12,005 bases of DNA from contig SCSY01000005.1 of assembly GCA_004298625.1 (NCBI GenBank), forward strand, positions 1-12,005. Direction: 5' to 3'. This DNA comes from Nitrospirota bacterium (lineage in GTDB: Bacteria; Nitrospirota; Thermodesulfovibrionia; Thermodesulfovibrionales; UBA1546). The notes beneath the pieces were generated by a model. The model searched no databases, was not told where the DNA came from, and was given only the letters and a program-made list of their open reading frames with translations. Positions 1 to 6,798 of the stretch are shown piece after piece (positions within the stretch are counted from its first letter, which is position 1; every line of letters begins with the position of its first letter). A program made the translations under genes and the position numbers.

Positions 1-128
1 GAATGAATAACAAAATATTTGCTTCAAAATATAGACTGCAACTTCCAGATACAGATGTCTTAAAAGCAGAAGTAGAACATGAAAGGCAGAGACTTGTTGA
101 GATGAAAATAGTTGGAAAAAATCCCTAA
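1..128 (+). CDS. 3' end of a YhcG/DUF1016-like PDDEXK nuclease family protein (partial)
   Basis: An open frame enters from the left edge and stops with TAA at 126-128, giving about 41 visible residues from the Met at 3-5. The visible tail reads NNKIFASKYRLQLPD followed by an acidic/basic helix (KAEVEHERQRLVE). This resembles the C-terminal tail of DUF1016/YhcG proteins, in which a 'xNxKxxxxxYxxxLP' motif precedes a short helix. Those proteins are predicted PDDEXK nucleases, often found beside restriction-modification or mobile genes. The catalytic domain lies outside the window, so the assignment rests on the tail alone. The codon before the Met ends in GA; if it is GGA, the run G-M-N-N-K fits the family. 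A short independent ORF starting at 3 is possible but less likely, because no ribosome binding site is visible. Confidence 0.5.
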   Translation, partial: MNNKIFASKYRLQLPDTDVLKAEVEHERQRLVEMKIVGKNP

Positions 129-175
129 TAGCATTTTAATATTTGTCATCAATAAGTTATTATTTAAAGGTAAAA

Positions 176-715
176 ATGGAAAAGACCAAAAAACAACTCG
201 AAAAAGTCGCCAAGAGCATAAAACTCCTCATCCTTGATGTTGACGGCGTTTTAACGGACGGCAGCATCATCCTCGACAACGAAGGGAATGAATTCAAGTC
301 ATTCCATGTGCGCGACGGGCATGGGATAAAGATGCTTGTCAGGGCGGGAATTACGGTCGCAATCATTACCGGAAGACAGTCAAAAGTGGTCGAGAGAAGG
401 GCGCAGGAACTCGGCATCGCAGAAGTCTTTCAGAGATGCCATGACAAACGGGTTGCCTATAAGCAGCTCGTTGAAAAATATTCGGTTAAAGATGATGAGG
501 TAGCCTATATAGGTGACGATATAGTAGATATATGCCTTCTGAAAAAGGTAGGTCTTTCAGTGGCTGTTGCGGAAGCCGAAGATGAAGTTAAGGATGCCGC
601 AATGATGATAACAAAACATAGGGGGGGAAGAGGGGCGGTCAGGGAGGTATGCGATTTTCTTCTTAAGGCAAAGGGGCTCTGGAAGGGCATCATAGATGAG
701 TACTCCAAGACTTAA
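176..715 (+). CDS. kdsC: 3-deoxy-D-manno-octulosonate 8-phosphate phosphatase (KdsC-type HAD phosphatase)
   Basis: The 179-residue product matches the small KdsC family (E. coli 188 aa), which removes phosphate from Kdo-8-P to give free Kdo for lipopolysaccharide inner core in the cytosol. HAD motif I is DVDGVLTDG with nucleophile D21 and acid D23. Motif II is the TGR at 65-67, motif III is probably K91, and motif IV is GDD at 113-115. The tail GGRGAVRE (about 150-157) is a family hallmark. There is no cap domain, consistent with tetrameric KdsC enzymes. An in-frame TTG at 143 would add 11 residues, but the ATG at 176 is preferred because AAAGG (166-170) sits five bases upstream. The 3' end overlaps pgsA by 20 bases. 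Some KdsC-like proteins are nonspecific sugar phosphatases, and kdsD/kdsB are not in view. Confidence 0.9.
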   Translation: MEKTKKQLEKVAKSIKLLILDVDGVLTDGSIILDNEGNEFKSFHVRDGHGIKMLVRAGITVAIITGRQSKVVERRAQELGIAEVFQRCHDKRVAYKQLVEKYSVKDDEVAYIGDDIVDICLLKKVGLSVAVAEAEDEVKDAAMMITKHRGGRGAVREVCDFLLKAKGLWKGIIDEYSKT

Positions 716-1238
716 TCTCCCAACAGTTCTTACCTTAAGCAGGATTATCCTTATCCCTGTATTTATCACTGTCGTTTACCGGCATCCGGTCTGGGGCGCA
801 ATAGTATTCGGCCTTGCTGCCATAACGGATTTTCTTGACGGTTACTTTGCGAGGCGTTCCGGCCAGGTAACTAAATTCGGCGTTATTCTTGACCCTCTTG
901 CAGATAAATTTCTTGTTATATCAGCCCTTATAGTTCTCGTGGATATGGCAAGGCTGTCTGCATGGATGGCGATAATCATTATTGTCAGGGAATTTCTTAT
1001 AACAGGCCTCAGGGTTGTCGCTCTTTCGAAGGATATAATCATTCCTGCTGAAATGGGCGGAAAACTGAAGGTCGGCGCCCAGATAACCGCCATATTATGC
1101 CTCATTCTCGTGGGCAGTATTTTTGACAATCTCCCTCTGGACTTATACGATATCGGCATCGCATTTGTCTGGGTTGCCGTTGTCCTTTCTGTAATCTCAG
1201 GCGTCCAATACACAATCTCTTTCTGGAAGAAAATATGA
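696..1238 (+). CDS. pgsA: CDP-diacylglycerol--glycerol-3-phosphate 3-phosphatidyltransferase
   Basis: This 180-residue integral membrane protein carries the complete CDP-alcohol phosphatidyltransferase signature. D45 is followed by D48-G49-x2-A52-R53-x8-G62-x3-D66-x3-D70, the aspartates that bind Mg2+ and CDP. It makes phosphatidylglycerol phosphate from CDP-diacylglycerol and glycerol-3-phosphate at the inner membrane. The N-terminus (NLPTVLTLSRIILIPVF) is typical of PgsA rather than of PssA or cardiolipin-type relatives, and several further hydrophobic segments follow. The gene begins inside the end of kdsC, and its stop overlaps the plsY start as ATGA, so translation is probably coupled. 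Its pairing with plsY is functionally coherent for glycerophospholipid synthesis. Confidence 0.93.
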   Translation: MSTPRLNLPTVLTLSRIILIPVFITVVYRHPVWGAIVFGLAAITDFLDGYFARRSGQVTKFGVILDPLADKFLVISALIVLVDMARLSAWMAIIIIVREFLITGLRVVALSKDIIIPAEMGGKLKVGAQITAILCLILVGSIFDNLPLDLYDIGIAFVWVAVVLSVISGVQYTISFWKKI

Positions 1239-1825
1239 TAAGAATATCTCTGCTTATTATCTTTTCATTCATCCTCGGCTCAGTCCCCTTTGGCGTTATA
1301 ATCGCAAAGGTTAAGGGCATTAACCTTAAAAAAGCCGGAAGCGGAAACATAGGAGCAACAAATGTCCTGAGGGTTATGGGCAAGGGCTCTGCTGCCCTGA
1401 CACTGCTTGGAGACATGTTAAAGGGCGCTGCCGCAGTAGCAATAGGCAGTTATTTGTCCGTGGGCCCTGCTTATGAAGGAGCAATGGGAATCTCTGCCAT
1501 CCTCGGCCATAATTTTTCGCTGTTCCTTCGCTTCAAGGGAGGCAAGGGCGTTGCCACGAGCATCGGTGTCTTGTTAATTTATTCTCCAAAAGTTGCTATA
1601 CTTACACTTATGATATGGCTGTTTGTGGCGCTCATGACAAAATATTCTTCTTTGGGGGCGATTATGTCATTCGGGCTTTTGCCTGTAAATGTCTATTTAT
1701 TTGATTATTCAAAGGCAAAATTAAGCGTCGCAGCCGTAATTGCGCTTTTAATTTTATCGAGGCATATTGGGAACATAGAGAGACTCATAAAAGGGGTTGA
1801 AAGAAAGATCGGAGAGAGGTCTTGA
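1235..1825 (+). CDS. plsY: Acyl-phosphate:glycerol-3-phosphate acyltransferase PlsY
   Basis: This 196-residue polytopic membrane enzyme is the usual PlsY length. It transfers an acyl group from acyl-phosphate to the 1-position of glycerol-3-phosphate, the first committed step of phospholipid synthesis in most bacteria. The three cytosolic motifs are visible: SGNIGATN at 36-43, GHNFSLFLRFKGGKGVAT from 91 (the glycine-rich phosphate loop), and RHIGNIERL in the last 25 residues. The start ATG overlaps the pgsA stop (ATGA). The stop TGA (1823-1825) overlaps the TTG start of the next gene. PlsX, which would supply the acyl-phosphate, is not in the window. Confidence 0.95.
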   Translation: MIRISLLIIFSFILGSVPFGVIIAKVKGINLKKAGSGNIGATNVLRVMGKGSAALTLLGDMLKGAAAVAIGSYLSVGPAYEGAMGISAILGHNFSLFLRFKGGKGVATSIGVLLIYSPKVAILTLMIWLFVALMTKYSSLGAIMSFGLLPVNVYLFDYSKAKLSVAAVIALLILSRHIGNIERLIKGVERKIGERS

Positions 1826-3537
1826 CAAAAATAAAGGGTATTTATTACGGATTTTTGATCTGTGCATTTTTTTTGATATTGTTTTCCTCGCCGCCCTGCC
1901 TTGCAGAAGTCCCGGACTCGCCGGTTACGGAAATTCCGCAAGATATTTACGAAGCAAGGCTTGACAGCGGCCTGAAAAATACCGAGCCGTATTCTTATAT
2001 CCTGATTAAAAAAGCACAGGCCGACCCGGCCCATGCAAAACAGCTTTTGACAGAGGCGATAAGATATTCCCCGAATCTTCCGGCTGCATATTTTGAAATG
2101 GCCAGGATAAGCTTTTCGTTTTCGCCGGACGGCATATTTGCAGGTCTCAATTATGTGATAGAAGGTATTCGGGCTTATAAGAGAAACTTCTGGTGGCTGG
2201 TAAGCATCGCCGGGCTGTCATTTATCAGCCTCATATCTTCATTTATTGTTGTGCTTTTGGCGATTACAGGCATAAGATTTTTTACAGATTCACCGCTCCT
2301 GTCTCACGACATAATGGAAGATAAAAAAAAGGCGTTGCTTATCCTGTCTCTTATCCCTCTTTCTCTTGCCGGCCCTTTATTTTTTATCGCAGGAGCGATA
2401 TTTCTTTCAGGGCTGTATTTCAGCAAGGTGGATAAAGCAGTTGTATACGCGTCCATATTATTCCTTTTATTGTCGCCTTTTTTCCTGGGCATAATAAATA
2501 CCTTTCTTTCCACAGCCTCTCCCGAACTCAGGGCTGCCGTGGCCGTAAATGAGAGCAGGGACAACAAACACGCCATCTCAGTTCTCAAGGACAAAAATGA
2601 CTTTGTCTCTCTTTTTTCTTACGGGCTTGCTCTTAAAAGGGAAGGGCGTTATGAAGAGGCCATAGCAGTTTATAAAAATATTCTATCGGTGTCCCCGGAC
2701 TCGCAGGTTTATGTAAACCTCGGGAATTGCTATTACGCTGTCAATGATGCCTCTGCCGCGATGGATTCTTATAAAAAATCCCTGGAGATTAAGCCTCTGG
2801 TTACGGCATATTACAATCTGAGCCTGCTATCCAGGGAAAAGCTTGATTTCCCAAAGGGCGAGGAGTATTTTATTGAAGCTACAAAGCTAAACAGAGAAGC
2901 TGTATCAAGTTTTGCCGCAAACTCAAAAAGAAACCCAAACCGTCTTGTTGTTGACGAAACCCTTCCCTTATCTATTTTATGGAAGTATGCGGCCGGCAGC
3001 TCTCAGAAACTGATAAAAATCTCATGGTTGAACTCAGCCCTCACGGCTTTAACGGCAATAGTCTTGCTGATTCTTTTTTACATAATTGACGCCAGGGTGA
3101 AAAACAGGGCCTACAGATGCAAAAGGTGCAACACTATACTCTGCGGCAAATGCGGGAAAGAGCAGCTCTGGGGACAGATGTGCGCCCAATGTTATAAGTC
3201 CCTGGTTAAATTTGACGGAATTGATTCAAGGGTGCGGGTAGCAAAATTGCTCGAAGTTCAGGAACTTCAGGCCAAAAAAAGAAATATGGTCAGGATGCTT
3301 TCATTCACCCTCCCAGGAATAGCTCACATATATGCCGGGAAGATTCTGACCGGAAGCCTGTTCCTATGGCCGTTCCTGTTTCTGCTGACCTTAATATTGC
3401 TGAACCCGTTTTTTCATACAGGGCTCTCCCTTTTCTCTCATGTTTGGTTAACCGTTCCGGCGACGGCATTGATGGTTCTCTTATTCCTTATTTCCGGCAT
3501 CGTTGTAAGGAGGAGGCTTAGCAGAGGATGGCTTTAG
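1822..3537 (+). CDS. Membrane protein with TPR repeats and a cytosolic-type zinc ribbon, function unknown
   Basis: The 571-residue product is not a named family I recognise. In order it shows a Sec signal peptide (1-28, hydrophobic core 10-21, cleavage after CLA); a helical extracytoplasmic stretch (about 40-120); three strong membrane segments (about 124-152, 170-198, 207-229); and two or three TPR-like units (about 262-356, e.g. LKREGRYEEAIAVYKNILSV). Then come another membrane segment (404-422), a six-Cys zinc ribbon (C433-x2-C436-x4-C441-x2-C444-x9-C454-x2-C457), and two C-terminal membrane segments (about 510-530, 541-562). The start is the TTG at 1822, with GGAG at 1811-1814 seven bases upstream; it overlaps the plsY stop. 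Its end overlaps the PATAN gene by ten bases, so the two probably work together. The TPR part suggests a scaffold for protein partners, which is inference only. Confidence 0.75.
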   Translation: MTKIKGIYYGFLICAFFLILFSSPPCLAEVPDSPVTEIPQDIYEARLDSGLKNTEPYSYILIKKAQADPAHAKQLLTEAIRYSPNLPAAYFEMARISFSFSPDGIFAGLNYVIEGIRAYKRNFWWLVSIAGLSFISLISSFIVVLLAITGIRFFTDSPLLSHDIMEDKKKALLILSLIPLSLAGPLFFIAGAIFLSGLYFSKVDKAVVYASILFLLLSPFFLGIINTFLSTASPELRAAVAVNESRDNKHAISVLKDKNDFVSLFSYGLALKREGRYEEAIAVYKNILSVSPDSQVYVNLGNCYYAVNDASAAMDSYKKSLEIKPLVTAYYNLSLLSREKLDFPKGEEYFIEATKLNREAVSSFAANSKRNPNRLVVDETLPLSILWKYAAGSSQKLIKISWLNSALTALTAIVLLILFYIIDARVKNRAYRCKRCNTILCGKCGKEQLWGQMCAQCYKSLVKFDGIDSRVRVAKLLEVQELQAKKRNMVRMLSFTLPGIAHIYAGKILTGSLFLWPFLFLLTLILLNPFFHTGLSLFSHVWLTVPATALMVLLFLISGIVVRRRLSRGWL

Positions 3538-4598
3538 AGGGCTCTTTAAAAGAGTTTGGCCTTGCGGATATATTGCAGCTGATATTTTTTCAGCGCAAGA
3601 CAGGCATTCTTACGCTTGAAGGCAGGCTGGATGTGGTCCGGCTGCTGTTTTACGAAGGCAATATTGTGTCGGCAGAGTCAAAAAGAAGGATCGAGGCCAA
3701 CCGTCTCGGCAGGGCGCTTGTAAAAAAAGGGCTTATAAAAGAGGAAGACCTTCAGAAAGCCCTCGAAGAACAACAATCAACAGGCGTAAAAATCGGCAAT
3801 ATCCTGATAAAAAACGGCCTTGTTGAAAAAGAGCAGATACAGGCTATCATTACATCCCAGATAACCGAGACCGTGACTCAGCTTTTTGGATGGAAGGAAG
3901 GTTTTTACGAATTTTCTCCTCAGGGAGTCCCTGTTGACAAGGAAATACCTGTATCATTGGACACACAGCATCTCCTGATGGAGGGGCTCCGCATAATTGA
4001 TGAATGGTCGCTCATAGAAGGCAAGCTGACTCTCGACATCGTATTTGAAAAAACAGGAAAATCCGGCATTCAGCTTACTCCTGACGAAGAAGAAATGTTC
4101 GGGTTTGTAGATGGTGAAAGCGATGTAAGCGCAATAATAGACAATAGCAAGGCAGATAGTTTTCACGCATCCAAAGCGCTTGTCTCTCTCATGGAAAAAG
4201 GCGCCATACAACCCAGGGAAGCTGTCCCGATAGCGCCTGTAATCGCTCTTCCGAAGGCGGCAGCGCCGGCAAAAAAGGGAATATTTCTTACAAGGTCTAT
4301 TACGGCAATCGCTTTTTTAATCAGCCTTTCTATATCATTAATTCCGTTAAGCCAAATTTTAGTCCTGAGGAATACCGACATCAAAAAAATTCAAACATCC
4401 TGGAATATAGACGATATCAGGTTTAAAATTGAAAAATATCTATATGAAAATGGTTCTTACCCGACGTCAATAGAACACATAACAAAAATGAATGATGAGT
4501 GGGGAAACCCCTTTATCTACAAAACAGACGATAACAATTTTGTCCTCCTCAGCGCGGGCCCTGATGGAAAAGAAGGGACGGAGGATGACGTCTACTAA
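3528..4598 (+). CDS. PATAN (DUF4388) protein fused to a GspG-like pseudopilin C-terminal domain
   Basis: The 356-residue protein is a multi-domain fusion. Residues 1-55 match the PATAN/DUF4388 start (ALEGSLKEFGLADILQLIFFQRKTG, then FYEGNIVSAES). Residues 58-120 hold two 'LGxxLxxxGLIxxEQLxxAL'-type repeats, as in the N-terminal domain of type II secretion/type IV pilus ATPases. Residues 230-248 are a Pro/Ala linker. Residues 249-280 are KKG plus a membrane helix. Residues 290-356 look like the C-terminal domain of a major pseudopilin: YLYENGSYPTS, DEWGNPFIYK, and the Gly/Asp-rich end SAGPDGKEGTEDD, where GspG binds calcium. A strong AAGGAGGAGG (3507-3516) precedes the start by 11 bases. Known PATAN proteins act in signalling, development and motility; membrane-spanning signalling linked to pili is inference. 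Confidence 0.8.
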   Translation: MALEGSLKEFGLADILQLIFFQRKTGILTLEGRLDVVRLLFYEGNIVSAESKRRIEANRLGRALVKKGLIKEEDLQKALEEQQSTGVKIGNILIKNGLVEKEQIQAIITSQITETVTQLFGWKEGFYEFSPQGVPVDKEIPVSLDTQHLLMEGLRIIDEWSLIEGKLTLDIVFEKTGKSGIQLTPDEEEMFGFVDGESDVSAIIDNSKADSFHASKALVSLMEKGAIQPREAVPIAPVIALPKAAAPAKKGIFLTRSITAIAFLISLSISLIPLSQILVLRNTDIKKIQTSWNIDDIRFKIEKYLYENGSYPTSIEHITKMNDEWGNPFIYKTDDNNFVLLSAGPDGKEGTEDDVY

Positions 4599-5442
4599 AA
4601 AAGGGGTTAGGGGTCACGGGGCGCATAGGGCTGTTGTTCTCTTAAGCGGCGGGGTTGACTCCTCAACCGTTCTTGCTATTGCAAAATCAAAAGGCTATGA
4701 GCTATATGCGCTTAGTTTTGACTACAGCCAGAGGCATAAAATAGAACTTGAAGCGGCAAAAAAAGTTGCCCTGTCGCTCGGCGCAAAAAAACATCTGATA
4801 ATAAAATTCGACCTAAGAGAGATTGGCGGCTCGGCCCTGACATCAGAGATGGAAGTGCCAAAATCAGGGATTAGGGGTCAGGGGTTAGGGGTTAGCAGTA
4901 AGAACCAATCCCCAGTCACCAATCCCCGGTCACCAATTCCAATCACCTACGTCCCTGCACGAAACACAATTTTTCTCTCGTTTGCCCTTGCCTGGGCAGA
5001 GACGCTTATATCGGAGAATATATTCATAGGCGCGAATGCTGTTGATTACAGCGGGTATCCGGACTGCAGGCCGGAATATCTTAAGGCGTTTGAGGCTATG
5101 GCCAATCTTGCGACAAAGGCGTCTGTTGAAGGCAGGATGAGATTCAAGATCAATGCGCCCTTAATCAAGATGACAAAGGCGGAGATTATTAAAAAGGGCT
5201 CAAGCCTCGGCCTTGATTACTCGCTGACCTGGAGTTGCTATGACCCGCAGCCTGCTAAAAAAGGGGTTAGGGGTCAAGGGTCAGGGGTCAGAAAAAAAGA
5301 CCAATCCCTAATCCCCAGTCCCCAATCCCCTTATGTACCTTGCGGCAGATGCGATAGTTGTCTTTTCAGGGCAAAAGGTTTTAAAGAGGCAAGGATAAAA
5401 GATCAGCTGCTGAGTTATAATAGGCCAAATGCGTCCTTATGA
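4585..5442 (+). CDS. queC: 7-cyano-7-deazaguanine synthase QueC, expanded by repeat-encoded inserts
   Basis: QueC converts 7-carboxy-7-deazaguanine, ammonia and ATP to preQ0 in queuosine tRNA modification. Family motifs are intact: the ATP pyrophosphatase loop SGGVDS (21-26), FDYSQRH (45-51), YVPARNTIFLS (122-132), YSGYPDCR (155-162), and zinc cysteines C218, C253, C256 and C259. The 285-residue length is about 55-65 more than usual. The excess is three repeat-coded stretches: residues about 5-14, 94-117 and 225-249, rich in Gly/Arg/Gln then Ser/Pro. The third separates C218 from the CGRCDSC cluster. The start chosen is ATG 4585, with AAGGG about eight bases upstream (GGAGG abuts it); it overlaps the preceding stop by 14 bases. 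A longer frame to 4492 exists but runs through the upstream gene. The end overlaps the next gene by 14 bases. No queD/E/F or preQ1 riboswitch is visible. Confidence 0.93.
   Translation: MTSTKKGVRGHGAHRAVVLLSGGVDSSTVLAIAKSKGYELYALSFDYSQRHKIELEAAKKVALSLGAKKHLIIKFDLREIGGSALTSEMEVPKSGIRGQGLGVSSKNQSPVTNPRSPIPITYVPARNTIFLSFALAWAETLISENIFIGANAVDYSGYPDCRPEYLKAFEAMANLATKASVEGRMRFKINAPLIKMTKAEIIKKGSSLGLDYSLTWSCYDPQPAKKGVRGQGSGVRKKDQSLIPSPQSPYVPCGRCDSCLFRAKGFKEARIKDQLLSYNRPNASL
4595..4630 (+). repeat. G-rich half element (copy A) at the queC start
   Basis: The first 22 bases (4595-4616) are identical to the left end of copy C (5255-5276): CTAAAAAA followed by two GGGGTYA heptads. No C-rich arm follows. 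Together with downstream CGGGG and AGGG it gives four G-tracts with loops of 3, 4 and 6 bases, a canonical G-quadruplex pattern on the mRNA-sense strand. The shared segment carries the TAA stop of the PATAN gene and, in the queC frame, codons for KKGVRGH. Confidence 0.8.
4864..4940 (+). repeat. In-frame palindromic heptad element (copy B) inside queC
   Basis: A G-rich arm (4867-4894: GGG-ATTA-GGGG-TCA-GGGG-TTA-GGGG) faces a C-rich arm (4905-4940: CCAATCCCCAGTCACC type heptads) across a roughly 10-base spacer. The arms form an imperfect inverted repeat of 7-base units. It encodes queC residues S94-P117 (4864-4935, 24 codons), between VPK and IPITYVPARN, where ordinary QueC has a short linker. 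Confidence 0.85.
5255..5330 (+). repeat. In-frame palindromic heptad element (copy C) inside queC
   Basis: The G-rich arm 5263-5289 (GGGG tracts separated by TTA, TCAA, TCA) is inverted against the C-rich arm 5299-5330 (CCAATCCCTAATCCCCAGTCCCCAATCCCC type) with an A-rich loop at 5290-5298. Blocks of G:C pairs alternate with T·T and A·A mismatches, giving a long imperfect hairpin. It encodes queC residues 225-249 between C218 and the CGRCDSC zinc cluster. Its left 22 bases are identical to copy A. Confidence 0.88.
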
Positions 5443-6787
5443 TCTGATAAAGAAAAAACGCGATGGGATTGAACTTTCGGAAGAGGAATTAACATTCTTT
5501 ATAACGAAATATCTTTCAAATGAAATCCCCGAGCATCAGATGTCTGCTTTTCTCATGGCGGTTTATTTCAGCGGCATGAGCGATGCCGAGACAACGACAT
5601 TGACTAATTTGATGCTTTCTTCCGGCAGCAGAGTTGACCTCTCCGATATATCGGCTCCCAGGGTTGATAAACATTCAACAGGCGGGGTCGGCGATAAAAC
5701 AAGCATAATCCTTGCGCCCTTAATGGCGGCGATGAATGTAAAGGTTCCGATGATTGCCGGCAGGGGGCTCGGGCATACCGGAGGAACAATTGACAAACTT
5801 GAATCAATACCAAACTTCCGAACAAATCTGTCAATAGAGGAATTCAAGAAAAATGTTAAGGACATCGGCCTTGCTATAATCAGCCCTACCGATAAAATAG
5901 CGCCGGCGGACCAAAGGCTGTATGCCCTCAGAGATATGACTGCAACAGTAGAATCCATCCCCTTGATTGCGGCAAGCATTATGTCAAAGAAGCTGTCGGA
6001 AGGCATCGCGGGGCTTGTGCTCGATATAAAGTTCGGCAAAGGCGCATTTATGAAAACTGTTTCGGATGCGAGAAGGCTTGCTGGGATTATGGTAAATATA
6101 GGCAATTCAATGGGAGTAAAAACAGTTGCGGTTATCACTGATATGAACCAGCCTCTCGGCAAGACTATCGGCAACGGGCTTGAGATTAAGGAATGCATAT
6201 CCGCCTTAAGAGGCAAGATGCCGGATGATTTAAAGGAGCTGGTCCTCACACTCGGCGCCTGGATGGTTTATGTGGCTGATTGCGTTACAGAAGAAGTTCA
6301 GATATCCAAACTGCCTGAACATGTAGTGATAAAATACAAGTCGGAGCTCATGGATTTCATAGAAAAAGGAGACGCATTTAAAAAATTTGTTGAATTTATT
6401 GACGCCCAGCACGGCGATCCCGAGGTTGCTTTCAAGCCCAACATGATTTCATCTGCAGGAAAAGTGAAGCAGGTAAAGGTTGCCGGAAAAGGTTATATAC
6501 AGGCCCTGGATGCTGAAAAAGCAGGCATTGCAGCCATGCTTCTCGGTGCGGGTCGGAGACTCGACTCTGCGGGAAGGCAGAAGGCCGAAGATGAAATTGA
6601 CCATTCCGCAGGCATTGTCCTGAACAAGAGAGTCGGCGACTATATAAGTCCCGATGAACCCATTGCAATGTTTCATTACAATGATGCAACATATATAAAA
6701 GAGGCAGAGGATGAGTTTCTATCAGGAGTTCAATTAGGCGAGATACCTCCTGATAGAAGGGCATTGATAATAGACGTAATCATATAA
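5429..6787 (+). CDS. pdp: Pyrimidine-nucleoside phosphorylase / thymidine phosphorylase
   Basis: The 452-residue protein belongs to the DeoA/Pdp family (433-440 aa in model organisms), cytosolic homodimers that split thymidine, uridine or deoxyuridine with phosphate into base plus (deoxy)ribose-1-phosphate. Visible signatures are the phosphate loop KHSTGGVGDK (81-90), the family motif AGRGLGHTGGTIDKLE (110-125), and the pyrimidine-binding stretch LYALRDMTATVESIPLIAASIMSKK further on, holding the expected Arg, Ser and Lys. The C-terminal domain ends with KRVGDYISPDEPIAMFH, also typical. The sequence does not separate thymidine-specific DeoA from broad Pdp, so the symbol is provisional. The ATG overlaps queC by 14 bases and only a weak AGG lies upstream, so coupling with queC is likely. 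An AMP phosphorylase is unlikely given the length (those are about 500 aa). Confidence 0.92.
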   Translation: MRPYDLIKKKRDGIELSEEELTFFITKYLSNEIPEHQMSAFLMAVYFSGMSDAETTTLTNLMLSSGSRVDLSDISAPRVDKHSTGGVGDKTSIILAPLMAAMNVKVPMIAGRGLGHTGGTIDKLESIPNFRTNLSIEEFKKNVKDIGLAIISPTDKIAPADQRLYALRDMTATVESIPLIAASIMSKKLSEGIAGLVLDIKFGKGAFMKTVSDARRLAGIMVNIGNSMGVKTVAVITDMNQPLGKTIGNGLEIKECISALRGKMPDDLKELVLTLGAWMVYVADCVTEEVQISKLPEHVVIKYKSELMDFIEKGDAFKKFVEFIDAQHGDPEVAFKPNMISSAGKVKQVKVAGKGYIQALDAEKAGIAAMLLGAGRRLDSAGRQKAEDEIDHSAGIVLNKRVGDYISPDEPIAMFHYNDATYIKEAEDEFLSGVQLGEIPPDRRALIIDVII

Positions 6788-6798
6788 TAAGGCAGCTT

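Noticed and set aside
143..175. Eleven-residue extension of KdsC from TTG, and a promoter using TTGTCA at 143
   Set aside because: The ATG at 176 has a well-placed AAAGG, and no -10 hexamer lies 16-18 bases after TTGTCA.
4492..4584. Longer N-terminal extension of queC from an upstream ATG
   Set aside because: It would run 31 codons through the end of the PATAN gene in another frame and does not resemble QueC; the ATG at 4585 has the better ribosome site.
4595..5330. CRISPR array or simple telomere-like tandem array
   Set aside because: The repeats are 7-base units in inverted arms with no spacer structure, and they lie within an intact coding sequence.
5563..6249. 228-residue minus-strand ORF
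   Set aside because: It is the antisense shadow of the pyrimidine nucleoside phosphorylase, with low-complexity Ser/Pro/Leu content and no family resemblance.
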